Below are positions 24,383 through 31,744 of a DNA stretch of 34,609 nt, one piece after another (position 1 is the first letter of the stretch; every line of letters begins with the position of its first letter). Origin of the DNA: Candidatus Bathyarchaeia archaeon (GTDB taxonomy: Archaea > Thermoproteota > Bathyarchaeia > Bathyarchaeales > DTEX01); the NCBI GenBank assembly GCA_038882715.1, contig JAVZNR010000013.1:1-34609 (forward strand). Reading direction: 5' to 3'. Under the pieces are notes generated by a model that was not told the DNA's origin, did no database searches, and was given only the letters and a program-made list of their open reading frames with translations. The position numbers were made by a program, and so were the translations under genes.

Positions 24383-24697
24383 CTAAACAATTTCTTCGAT
24401 AATCACTCTAGAGAGTCTAGCTATAAAATCAGGAGTAATCACATCAAGTATATGTAATACTGTGGGATCACTAATTAAATAAAATCTTCTATTTTTTTGT
24501 TTTCGGCACTTTATGATACCGCAACTCTTCAAAATGGACAAGTGCCTAGAAACCATCGGCTGAGGTATCCTCAAATGGGAAACTATTTCACAAACACATT
24601 TTTCACCATCACGTAAATACTCAAGGATTTCAAGTCTTGTCGGATCTGCCAAGGCTTTGAATATCTTGGCTTTATATTTATTCTTCAAGATTTCCAC
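24383..24697 (-). CDS. ArsR/SmtB family winged-helix repressor
   Basis: 104-residue DNA-binding repressor. The winged helix shows ALADPTRLEILEYLRDGEKC, then SHLRIPQPMVSRHLSILKSC as recognition helices, and a β-wing with CRKQKNRRFY. CVCEI matches the cysteine-rich ELCVC motif of metal-responsive ArsR proteins, and CGIIKC adds two cysteines, so it may sense a metal, a thiol or redox state. The start is GTG at 24697. It is the first gene of a minus-strand pair with the Fe-S protein, and it diverges from the HdrA-like gene across 76 nt. It probably regulates both sides. Confidence 0.9.
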   Translation of the reverse strand: MEILKNKYKAKIFKALADPTRLEILEYLRDGEKCVCEIVSHLRIPQPMVSRHLSILKSCGIIKCRKQKNRRFYLISDPTVLHILDVITPDFIARLSRVIIEEIV

Positions 24698-24773
24698 AAT
24701 GAATAATAGTAATATAGCAATATTTAAATATAACCATGGTTTTCTTTATTTAATTCAAGAAGGTGAAGGATGC
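24698..24773. promoter_or_regulatory. Shared divergent promoter with palindromic TATA element
   Basis: The 76-nt gap between the ArsR-type gene and the HdrA-like gene holds ATATTTAAATAT (24720-24731), a perfect 12-nt palindrome able to act as a TATA box in both directions, at workable distances from both starts. Close by is the A/T-rich imperfect dyad AATATAGCAATATT (24710-24723). An ArsR operator here would control both transcripts. AAGGTGAAGG gives the HdrA-like gene a ribosome site. Confidence 0.45.
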
Positions 24774-25154
24774 ATGAGTGAAAGAAATCTGCCGAGATTT
24801 ATAATGTGTATATGTACTGGTGAATGCCCGGGTTTCTCGAAGCTTGAGTTATGGAAGCTCATAAATTATGTTAGGAACGAGTTGGAAGTTGAGTATGCTA
24901 TTGTTCACCCGCAGCTTTGCGTTGATGACGGCGATAGGTTCTGGAGAGATTATTTGAAAGAGAGCAGCAAGGATATTGTCTACATTATTGGCGGATGTGA
25001 CCCAAAGATGCAGAAGAAGCTCTTCGGCGGGATCTTCAGGGAGAAGGGTCTTGATCCTGATAGGCAGCTGGTCTCATTAGACCTAAGAAACATAAGTACG
25101 GAGGAAGCCATGAAGAAGGTTGCTGAAGCAGTCAGTAAAATCGTTGGAAGGTAG
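24774..25154 (+). CDS. Stand-alone HdrA N-terminal-like domain protein
   Basis: 126 residues resembling only the N-terminal domain of heterodisulfide reductase subunit A. CICTGEC stands where HdrA has its first cysteine pair. VHPQLCVDDG corresponds to the second Cys segment, and IIGGCDPKMQKKLF with GLDPDRQLVSLDLRNIS matches the HdrA stretch around ...CSPRMHE..F...GLNPYLFEMANIRE. The FAD and ferredoxin domains of HdrA are absent. ATG at 24774 is chosen because AAGGTGAAGG precedes it; a start at 24657 would overlap the divergent gene. It is followed by two ferredoxin-type genes. I infer that these together form a split HdrA-like electron carrier; the partner enzyme is not visible. Confidence 0.7.
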   Translation: MSERNLPRFIMCICTGECPGFSKLELWKLINYVRNELEVEYAIVHPQLCVDDGDRFWRDYLKESSKDIVYIIGGCDPKMQKKLFGGIFREKGLDPDRQLVSLDLRNISTEEAMKKVAEAVSKIVGR

Positions 25155-25203
25155 CGCGATTCTTTCTAGAACCAACTGAGATAATTGTGGAGGTGAATGG
25201 TTT

Positions 25204-25491
25204 ATGAGCGAAATATATATGGGAATTCCTAGAAGAGAGATTCCATGGTTCCCAAAAATAGATTATGAGAAATGCACTGGATGTCTAACATGCGTTAAGA
25301 TTGATTCGGCGAACGGCCATGATGTCTACGCTATTGAGGGAAATCCCCCACGGCCAGTCGTTAGGAACCCATATGGCTGCGTTGTCGGCTGCGAGACATG
25401 CGCAAAAATGTGCCCGAGCGGAGCAATAACCTTCCCATCAAGAGATGAACTAAGAAAAATCCTTAAGAAGCTGAGGCAAAAATACTCCTGA
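25204..25491 (+). CDS. Ferredoxin-like 4Fe-4S protein
   Basis: 95 residues with two cysteine groups: CTGCLTCVKID near residue 22 and GCVVGCETCAKMCPSG near residue 60. The second is a complete C-x3-C-x2-C-x3-CP group. The first has only three cysteines, lacking the usual fourth with Pro, so one cluster may be a 3Fe-4S or use another ligand. A 40-residue insert separates them. The gene starts at ATG 25204 after GGAGGTGAA, 49 nt after the HdrA-like gene, and is likely in the same operon. It probably carries electrons for the HdrA-like protein. Confidence 0.82.
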   Translation: MSEIYMGIPRREIPWFPKIDYEKCTGCLTCVKIDSANGHDVYAIEGNPPRPVVRNPYGCVVGCETCAKMCPSGAITFPSRDELRKILKKLRQKYS

Positions 25492-25607
25492 TAGGCAGCA
25501 TAATCTTTTGTCTCCCTTAACTCCTCCAGAACCCTTTCTTTCCATTAACAGCTTGGAGAGACTTAAATCACTGCACTGCCTATATACTATGTTGTGGTGA
25601 AATCCGT

Positions 25608-25961
25608 TTGGAGAGGCGAGTGGTTTGGTATCCAACGATTTTTCCAGAGAGATGTGATGGATGCAAAGGTTTTGATGCACACAAATGTGTTAAGTTCTGT
25701 CCACATAATGTTTTCGGGATTCGTGATGGTAAGGTCATTGTCGTTAACCCGCAGAACTGTATATATGGCTGCGTAGCATGTGAGTATGTTTGCCCAAGGA
25801 GAGCTATAGCCTTCCCAATGCGTGCTGCTACTAGACAGGTTGCCCAAAGAGATAAAGGCTTGCTTAAAAGGGTTAAATGTAGAGGATGTGGAAAAATCTT
25901 CTGTACAAATGAGGAAACAGATTTGTGCTTCGACTGCAGGAAGAACCTAAACTTAAAATAG
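25608..25961 (+). CDS. Two-cluster ferredoxin fused to a zinc-ribbon tail
   Basis: 117 residues. Two 4Fe-4S groups are visible: RCDGCKGFDAHKCVKFCP (residues ~15-32) and NCIYGCVACEYVCPRRAI (~50-67), eight cysteines in all. The C-terminal ~30 residues have CRGCGKIFC and CFDC, a four-to-five-cysteine ribbon that probably binds zinc or another cluster. Such a ribbon on a ferredoxin suggests contact with nucleic acid or a protein partner rather than simple electron shuttling, but this is inference. The start is TTG at 25608 with GGTGA upstream. It resembles the preceding ferredoxin in arrangement and may be its diverged duplicate. The next gene starts 36 nt further on. Confidence 0.78.
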   Translation: MERRVVWYPTIFPERCDGCKGFDAHKCVKFCPHNVFGIRDGKVIVVNPQNCIYGCVACEYVCPRRAIAFPMRAATRQVAQRDKGLLKRVKCRGCGKIFCTNEETDLCFDCRKNLNLK

Positions 25962-25996
25962 CCTTTATTAGTTTCGAAAAATTGAGGGGGATTTCC

Positions 25997-26317
25997 TTGA
26001 GCGGCAGGGTTATTAGGGTTGACTCGTGGGAGGAGTTTAAGCAGCTGGTTAAGAAGCATGATGCTAAGGAGCTAGCCTATCGAATTGAGATGGGTGTTCC
26101 GGCAAGGCACTTAACTGGTCTTAGGCTGATTCTACCAGTAACTGGCATGCAGTATGTCTTCATAGACACGGCAAGCGGAGATAGGCTGAAGAGGACCGGA
26201 ATAAAATTGAGGGTCGATGATTTAGGCAACATGTATATTAGCGACGAGGATGTCGTAAACTTCGTTAGGTCCGAATTGGGAAGAGATATAAAACTATACT
26301 CCTACTTCACAATGTGA
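25997..26317 (+). CDS. Small conserved-looking hypothetical protein
   Basis: 106 residues, soluble, mixed α/β with no motif that I recognise. TTG at 25997 is chosen because GAGGGGGA lies just upstream and because an earlier start would overlap the ferredoxin gene. The sequence has a central basic patch (GVPARHLTGLRL) followed by a β-rich stretch (PVTGMQYVFIDT) and an acidic C-terminal helix. It lies at the end of the HdrA-like/ferredoxin operon and may be its fourth component. It converges with the MBL-fold gene 40 nt away. Function unknown. Confidence 0.65.
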   Translation: MSGRVIRVDSWEEFKQLVKKHDAKELAYRIEMGVPARHLTGLRLILPVTGMQYVFIDTASGDRLKRTGIKLRVDDLGNMYISDEDVVNFVRSELGRDIKLYSYFTM

Positions 26318-26357
26318 TCTGTGCTAAATTTCCTTCAATTGACTACGATTATTCGCT

Positions 26358-27314
26358 TTATATCACATAGAGATTTCCGACACTACCCCAAACAAATGCA
26401 TCTGGCATAGCATTAAGTATTGCGTGAGCAGCACGCCAACCCGTGCAATGTGAGGGCACTATAAGACGTGGCCTTATTTTCCTAAGCTCCTCCACTGTTT
26501 GATTTATGCGACCCTCAAATTCCTTACCCGCAAGGTGTAGGCCACCTAAAACAGCGTAAACCTCTTTTGTACCAGCGAGCTGCCGCGCATAGAGCAGCGT
26601 ATTTATTATTCCAGCGTGGCTGCATCCGGACACCACAACTAAGCCCTTCCGCTTAATATAGATTACTAATGCTCGTTCATCCCATATCCATGGATCCGGC
26701 TCCCACCTTCCATCGATGAAAGCCCTATGCTGCGGATAACCGGTCTCAAAGTGGGTGGTTCGCGGGATCTCGCCGGTTATAAGCACCAGCCCATCAGCTG
26801 CCAAGTATGGTTGTCTTGCTTCAATGTATTTCGCCGGCTTCACCTCATCCTCTGAAGGGATAACCGGATATTTCCTTATTTCTCCGCTTGAGCTAATAGT
26901 GCCCCTTTTCCTAAACATGTCGTCGTGAATTATGATCGGCAAACCGCTCTTATTTATGGCCTTGGCGACTTTCGGTAAGCCGCCGAAGTGATCGTAATGT
27001 CCATGAGATAGGACTATGCATTCCACTTCAGCTAGGTTTATTCCCATCCTCCTTGCATTCATGATCACACCGCTTGGGCTTCCTCCAGCGTCGAAGAGTA
27101 AGCTATGAGACTCATTTCCCTCAAATACCCGGATGAGTATTGAGAAGCCATGTTCAGCAATTGGATATCGTGAAGCACTCTTAACCCAATCTCTGAAGCA
27201 TTTAACCTCCTCTCTTGGGGAGGTTGATAGAAAGTCTATAGAGTTGTCCACTAGACTAATTATCTCAACCCTTTCAGCCTCTCTAAACTCTGAAAAACGA
27301 CCATTTCCACCCAT
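26358..27314 (-). CDS. MBL-fold metallohydrolase, COG1237 type
   Basis: 318-residue metallo-β-lactamase-fold protein. The dinuclear metal motif is VLSHGHYDHFGGLPK (HxHxDH) near residue 105, with GCSHAGIINTL near 230 and VPSHCTGW near 292 supplying further His ligands. This layout is that of COG1237, often annotated as 7,8-dihydropterin-6-yl-methyl-4-(β-D-ribofuranosyl)aminobenzene 5'-phosphate synthase, an enzyme linked to methanopterin synthesis. Most family members have no proven activity. It begins 13 nt after the Lrp-type gene on the same strand, so the two form an operon. COG1237 genes are often neighbours of Mrp and NifX-like genes, as here. Confidence 0.85.
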   Translation of the reverse strand: MGGNGRFSEFREAERVEIISLVDNSIDFLSTSPREEVKCFRDWVKSASRYPIAEHGFSILIRVFEGNESHSLLFDAGGSPSGVIMNARRMGINLAEVECIVLSHGHYDHFGGLPKVAKAINKSGLPIIIHDDMFRKRGTISSSGEIRKYPVIPSEDEVKPAKYIEARQPYLAADGLVLITGEIPRTTHFETGYPQHRAFIDGRWEPDPWIWDERALVIYIKRKGLVVVSGCSHAGIINTLLYARQLAGTKEVYAVLGGLHLAGKEFEGRINQTVEELRKIRPRLIVPSHCTGWRAAHAILNAMPDAFVWGSVGNLYVI

Positions 27315-27327
27315 AGAAAGCCTCCAT

Positions 27328-27909
27328 TTAAAGTGGGCCTCTATAGTAGATTGTTGCTGGGCATCCTACACATTTTCCGCTTACATATCTCGCGCACGGC
27401 TCACAGTCAACTCCACATGGCGCTTCGCTCTTATTCTTGCTAGCAAGATGCTCTCTTACGAGAAGAAGATGCGAGAAATATATGTCGCTTACTGGATAGA
27501 ACTCCGATCTCCTTACGCCAGCTCCGCTCCTAATAGAACACTTCTCAACCGATATGCTCTCCAAAGTACTCTGATCCTCAGCTACAACGATAGCCACTAG
27601 GTTATATCCGCCCAAAGTCTTAAATATTTGAACAACCCTAGGGCAATCCCTAAATCTATCGAGAAGATTCTGCATGGCTTCAGCACTCTCCATCTCAAGC
27701 AGAACTATCGCTGGAAAAAGCCCAAAATAGAATGGATTCATCAGCGCCGAGACTCTAATAGCGTTCTGCTTAAATAATCTCTGTAGTCTCTTCCTAATTC
27801 CCATGCTTGTATAACTGGTGCTCTCGGCAAGTTTCTCTAATGTTGCCCTACCATTTAACTGGAGCGCAGAAATTATCTTCCTATCCACTTCGTCCATTTT
27901 TCTTTTCAC
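27328..27909 (-). CDS. Lrp/AsnC-type regulator with C-terminal cysteine cluster
   Basis: 193 residues. The N-terminal winged helix (DEVDRKIISALQLNGRATLE and GIRKRLQRLFKQ) is followed by an Lrp-type ligand domain (LGGYNLVAIVVAEDQSTLES). The last 30 residues carry CGVDCEPCARYVSGKCVGC, a C-x3-C-x2-C-x7-C-x2-C group absent from ordinary Lrp proteins, probably a metal or Fe-S site. The GTG at 27909 or the ATG four codons later may be the start. It is divergent from the Mrp gene and upstream of the MBL-fold gene. I infer that it senses metal or cluster status and controls both sides. Confidence 0.82.
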   Translation of the reverse strand: MKRKMDEVDRKIISALQLNGRATLEKLAESTSYTSMGIRKRLQRLFKQNAIRVSALMNPFYFGLFPAIVLLEMESAEAMQNLLDRFRDCPRVVQIFKTLGGYNLVAIVVAEDQSTLESISVEKCSIRSGAGVRRSEFYPVSDIYFSHLLLVREHLASKNKSEAPCGVDCEPCARYVSGKCVGCPATIYYRGPL

Positions 27910-27986
27910 TAGTTTATTTTCTAAACATAAAAAATATTTAAATAGTTTACGATATTAAATTATATTTCAACAAATCGGTGAATAAA

Positions 27987-28865
27987 ATGAGCGGCGAGAC
28001 AGAAGCTCCAGAAGAAAGGCAAAGGTTTATTGAGGAGCAGGAAAGGCTGCTGAGGATTAGGATGGAAAAGATTAGGCATAAGGTTGCTGTTATAAGTGGT
28101 AAGGGCGGGGTTGGAAAAAGTACTATAGCAGTTAACCTTGCAATAGCCTTCGCCATGAACGGCTATAAAGTAGGCATTTTAGACGCGGATATTCACGGGC
28201 CGAGCATACCGAAAATGCTTGGGTTGAGTGGAAATAGGCTTGAGGTTGGCCCTCCAGGCGTTTTTCCAGCTGTAGGGCTGTTTGGCATACGAGTTGTCTC
28301 AATGGATTTCCTCCTACCAAATGAGGATTCGCCTGTAATATGGCGTGGGCCGCTAAAAATGGCTGCTATACGCCAGTTCCTATTAGACATTGTCTGGGAT
28401 GGACTCGATCTGCTGCTAATAGATTTGCCTCCTGGAACCGGGGATGAACCGCTCAGTGTCGCGCAGCTGCTGCCTGAAATGGATGGCGTAATAATAGTGA
28501 CTATTCCATCGGAGGTCTCGCAGATAGTCGTTAAGAAGGCTGTTAACTTCGCTAAGGCGCTCGGCTTACCAGTCATAGGCATTATCGAGAATATGAGTGG
28601 GTTTGTATGCCCAAACTGCGGGATGAAGATCGACATATTCCAATCTGGTGGCGGAGAGAAAATAGCTGAAGAGATGGGAATACCATTTTTAGGTAAAATA
28701 CCAGTAGACAGGGATATATGTGAAGCCTCGGATAGAGGTAAACCATTTATAATCGAGCACTATAATTCGCCGTCGTCAAAGGCCTTCAAAGAGATCGTTA
28801 GGAAAATCGAGGACTTTCTAAATCGAAAGGAAGAGTGCTCTAAAGGTAGCGAAGGGAAGAGTTAG
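27987..28865 (+). CDS. Mrp/NBP35 family Fe-S carrier ATPase
   Basis: P-loop ATPase that holds and transfers Fe-S clusters. The deviant Walker A motif is [10 protein letters not shown] near residue 37, with [15 protein letters not shown] as switch region, and [12 protein letters not shown] as the other nucleotide motif. The cluster-binding CPNCG (CxxC) occurs near residue 210. About 30 charged residues precede the P-loop. ATG at 27987 is chosen since GGTGA lies 5 nt before it; a GTG nine bases earlier is possible. The gene is intact, unlike the two decayed genes directly downstream. It is divergent from the Lrp-type gene over about 77 nt. Confidence 0.95.
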   Translation: MSGETEAPEERQRFIEEQERLLRIRMEKIRHKVAVISGKGGVGKSTIAVNLAIAFAMNGYKVGILDADIHGPSIPKMLGLSGNRLEVGPPGVFPAVGLFGIRVVSMDFLLPNEDSPVIWRGPLKMAAIRQFLLDIVWDGLDLLLIDLPPGTGDEPLSVAQLLPEMDGVIIVTIPSEVSQIVVKKAVNFAKALGLPVIGIIENMSGFVCPNCGMKIDIFQSGGGEKIAEEMGIPFLGKIPVDRDICEASDRGKPFIIEHYNSPSSKAFKEIVRKIEDFLNRKEECSKGSEGKS

Positions 28866-28866
28866 A

Positions 28867-28990
28867 ATGAAAGTTTATGTGTCGGCATCGGCAGATGATC
28901 TAAATGCGCTCCGTAAACCCCAGATTTGCTAGATGCCGTTACTTTATGATTGTGGATTCATAAAGCATGAAATTTGAGGCCATGTGGTGA
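28867..28990 (+). pseudogene. Remnant of a NifX/MTH1175-like protein
   Basis: An ATG one base after the Mrp stop reads MKVYVSASADDLNALRKPQ, then hits a TAG. One frame over, the sequence continues RFARCRYFMIVDS, a TAA, then SMKFEAM. Joined, this matches the N-terminal half of the dinitrogenase Fe-Mo cofactor (NifX/NafY, MTH1175-like) family, whose members begin MKVAVSA...DDLDAPVDPRFGRC.YFLIVD. At least one frameshift and one stop are present, and the rest of the domain is lost. In other anaerobes this small protein is encoded next to Mrp. Functional expression is unlikely. Confidence 0.75.
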
Positions 28991-29000
28991 AATATAGCGT

Positions 29001-29972
29001 ATGAGACCGCTAGCGTTTGGACCTGTGCCCTCAAGGCGCCTAGGAAGGAGCCTCAGAATAATAACGTTCCATATAAGGTATGCACATACTCATGTGTTTA
29101 CTGTCAGCTGGGCAAAACAACAAATAAAATCACTAGAAGACGGAGATTCTATAGATCGGAAGATATTCTGGCTGAAATTGAAAAGAAGGTTGAAGAGCTG
29201 CGTCTAAAAGGCAAATGTTGATTACTTAACTTTTGTCCCGGATGGCGAGCCAACGCTAGATGTTAATTTAGGTAGGGAAATTTCACTTTTAAAGAGGATA
29301 GGCATTCCCATAGCTGTTTTAACGAACGCTTCTCTGCTCTGGAATAAAAGCGTAAGAAGGAGCCTATTGGAGGCGGATCTTGTATCATTGAAGGTGGACG
29401 CTGTCAGCGAGGAATTATGGAGATTGGTGAATAGACTCTATAAAAGTCTTCATCTAAGTAAGGTTTTAGAAGGCGTGAGAAGGTTTGTTGAGGAATTTGA
29501 TGGAGTAATAATAAGTGAGGCAATGATAATTGATGGGATAGTATATAACGGAGAGTTCGAACGCATAGAAAGTCTTCTAGGGGAGTTAAAAAATCTAAGC
29601 GCAGCCTATATCGCTGTGCCGGTGAAGGCCGCCATCTGAAAAATAGGTCAAGCTGGCTGGGAGAGAGGCTCTAAATGAAGTCTTTCAAATATTCTCAAGA
29701 ATTCTTGGAGTTAATAGGGTGAAATTCCTGGTAGAACATGAAGGAAACAACTTTACATTTACTGGAAGGATAGAGGATGAAATACTGGGATAGCAGCAGT
29801 TCACCCACTACGGAAAGAAACTATGATGAGGCTCTTAGAGAAAGCTAAGGCAGACTGGCAGATAGTAGAAAAACTTCTGCAGGAAGGCAAACTGATAAAG
29901 CTTGAACATAACGGAAATGAATATTATAGGGCAAGCCAACTTAGAGTTGGCGAGGAGAGAGTTTCTCCCTAA
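29001..29972 (+). pseudogene. Decayed radical SAM protein gene (COG0731-like)
   Basis: The pieces, in order, reconstruct one enzyme of about 310 residues. From ATG 29001 comes FGPVPSRRLGRSLRI. A shift near 29059 gives NNVPYKVCTYSCVYCQLG with the CxxxCxxC cluster motif. Near 29217 a second shift gives YLTFVPDGEPTLD and on to VPVKA. Near 29628 a third shift gives PPSEK, a TAG at 29644-29646 where the family has Trp, then VKLAGREALNEVFQIFSRIL. Near 29790 a fourth shift gives IAAVHPLRKETMMRLLEKA and a C-terminal winged-helix-like stretch ending with TAA at 29970-29972. Four frameshifts and a nonsense codon in one gene, while the upstream Mrp gene is clean, indicate real pseudogenisation rather than random error. 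Confidence 0.88.
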
Positions 29973-30171
29973 AATAAGCCTTCAGTGAAAACATAGAGAA
30001 TAAAAATGAGAAGTGTGAATTTTTGGCTCAGACAAGTCGGTCTCATAATTTCTCAGCAATCTATAATTCATCATTATTCTAACTGATTATATTGGAGGTA
30101 TATAAAGGGTTTACTTGCCATATCTCAGTAGGCCACCTCTCTGTGAGGCGAATCAGCATTTTATAATCATT
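29973..30171. other. Intergenic region between converging units
   Basis: About 200 nt between the radical SAM pseudogene and the metal permease, which converge. It is A/T-rich and contains a TATA-like GGTATATAAAGG (30097-30107), but no gene follows it in that direction. No convincing ORF or RNA gene is visible. Confidence 0.4.
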
Positions 30172-30978
30172 TCATCTTTTAATCTTTGTTAGATAGGTTA
30201 GTGAGAAGATGGCTGTGGATGTTATCGCTATTGCACCACTTGTAGGTATGTTTAACTGAAGCGATATGGCTATACCGGCAACTCCAGAGAACGTCGCCAT
30301 TATGATTGATGTAAGCATCATTTTACCTAAATCCTTTGTTATTATGCTTGATGATGCTGCTGGGAGTATTAGGAGCGTGACTGAAAGTAGAACACCGACA
30401 GCTCTTGCTATTACCGCGGCGACTACAGCTGACGTTATGAAGAGAAGAGAATCATAAAGCCTGACCCTCAGACCTAGGGTCTCAGTCGTGTCTATGTCGA
30501 AGCATATGTAGATAAACTCCCTATGAAATACTAGAGTTATGATTGTCGCCGCCGTAGACGCTATAGATAGGTTCAGCAAATCCACGTTAGAGAGGAGCAG
30601 TAGGTCGCTTATTAAGTAACTGTCCACAAAGACTCTCTTCTCCAGCGGAAGGTAACTCCTTATAACCGCGTAGAGCGCCACGCTTATAGCTAGCGCCACG
30701 CTGAGCATTGTTCCTAGGGACCGCTGACCACTCCTGCCAGCGTAAGAGATGAGGACTGCTGTTGCGATGCAGAATAATACGACTATGGGGAATGGATCTG
30801 GTAGGGTTGGGAGGAATGTTTGGATTAGGGCGCCTAAAGCTGCGCCTCCTAGCGCTGCGTGAGATATTTCGGGAGTTATGTATAATGATCCTCTCAGAAG
30901 CATTATGACTAGAATTGGCATGGATAGTGACGTGAATAATACGCCTAGGATTGCTCGAAGGATTATTGGATCAAACAT
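30172..30978 (-). CDS. Metal ABC transporter permease (ZnuB/MntB-like)
   Basis: 268-residue inner-membrane permease of the ABC-3 family for Zn2+, Mn2+ or Fe2+ uptake. About eight hydrophobic segments are visible. The family stretch ISHAALGGAALGALI appears near residue 38, and the C-terminal TLGLRVRLYDSLLFITSAVVAA segment contains the conserved coupling region for the ATPase. It overlaps the ATP-binding gene by 8 nt and is the last gene of the regulator-binding protein-ATPase-permease operon. The metal specificity is not evident. Confidence 0.93.
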   Translation of the reverse strand: MFDPIILRAILGVLFTSLSMPILVIMLLRGSLYITPEISHAALGGAALGALIQTFLPTLPDPFPIVVLFCIATAVLISYAGRSGQRSLGTMLSVALAISVALYAVIRSYLPLEKRVFVDSYLISDLLLLSNVDLLNLSIASTAATIITLVFHREFIYICFDIDTTETLGLRVRLYDSLLFITSAVVAAVIARAVGVLLSVTLLILPAASSSIITKDLGKMMLTSIIMATFSGVAGIAISLQLNIPTSGAIAITSTAIFSLTYLTKIKR

Positions 30979-31744
30979 GTCTATCGCCTAAGATAACTAT
31001 TCGCTTACCCTCCCTCTCAATCATTCTCAGGCATGGGTAAATAGGCTTAAGCTTGTCTTCACTTAAGACCTCATGCGGTTCACCGTATAGGCACACGCTT
31101 CTATTCAAGACCAGAACCCTATCAGCCAGATCCATTATCGGATCGATCTCATGCTCAACAACTATAATCGTCTTTCCACTATCCTTAAGCATTTTAAGGA
31201 GATTAAGAAGTCTATCTTGAGTCTCAAGATCTAAGCCAGCAAAGACCTCATCGAGGAGTAGCAGTGGTGGGTTAGATGCCAATGCCCTAGCTATGAGCAC
31301 TCTCTTCTGCTGCCCTCCGCTTAATCCGCTGAAAAAGGAATCCCATTTATCTTCCATACCTAGGTGCGCTAGGGCCCTTTTAGCATCCTCAACATCCCTT
31401 TTAGAGATGAATCTTGGCGGCCCCCTCCTAAGCAATATTCCCATTAAGACGACGTCGCCAACCTTTAATGGGGTCTCATAGGAGATTCTATCCTTCTGCG
31501 GAACATAGCCTATAAACTTTCTAACATTATCCCTAAATGGATCTAAACCAAAAACCCTAACCTCACCGCTAAATGGCTTAATTATGCCCAATATAGTCTT
31601 CAATAGGGTTGTCTTCCCAGCCCCATTCGGTCCAACAACGACGATTAATGACGGCTTCTCAACATCGAAGCTCACAGAATCCAGTACCAGCTGGTCATCT
31701 AGCATCACAGAGACATCTTTAATGGAGATAATGCTTCCGCTCAT
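30971..31744 (-). CDS. Metal ABC transporter ATP-binding protein (ZnuC/MntA-like)
   Basis: 257-residue ABC ATPase that powers metal import. Walker A GPNGAGKTT near residue 38, the Q-loop at VPQKD, signature LSGGQQKR, Walker B LLLLDEVFAGLD and switch His in VVEHE are all intact. The N-terminus overlaps the binding-protein gene by 4 nt and the C-terminus overlaps the permease gene, which shows tight translational coupling. Membership of the ABC-3 metal group is deduced from the neighbours. Confidence 0.96.
   Translation of the reverse strand: MSGSIISIKDVSVMLDDQLVLDSVSFDVEKPSLIVVVGPNGAGKTTLLKTILGIIKPFSGEVRVFGLDPFRDNVRKFIGYVPQKDRISYETPLKVGDVVLMGILLRRGPPRFISKRDVEDAKRALAHLGMEDKWDSFFSGLSGGQQKRVLIARALASNPPLLLLDEVFAGLDLETQDRLLNLLKMLKDSGKTIIVVEHEIDPIMDLADRVLVLNRSVCLYGEPHEVLSEDKLKPIYPCLRMIEREGKRIVILGDRHV

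Noticed and set aside
25580-26059. 159-codon minus-strand ORF
   Set aside because: Antisense to the two-cluster ferredoxin, whose eight cysteines prove the plus strand is coding.
27133-27600. 155-codon plus-strand ORF
   Set aside because: Antisense to the MBL-fold and Lrp-type genes.
28193-28636. 147-codon minus-strand ORF
   Set aside because: Antisense to Mrp, which has intact nucleotide and CxxC motifs.
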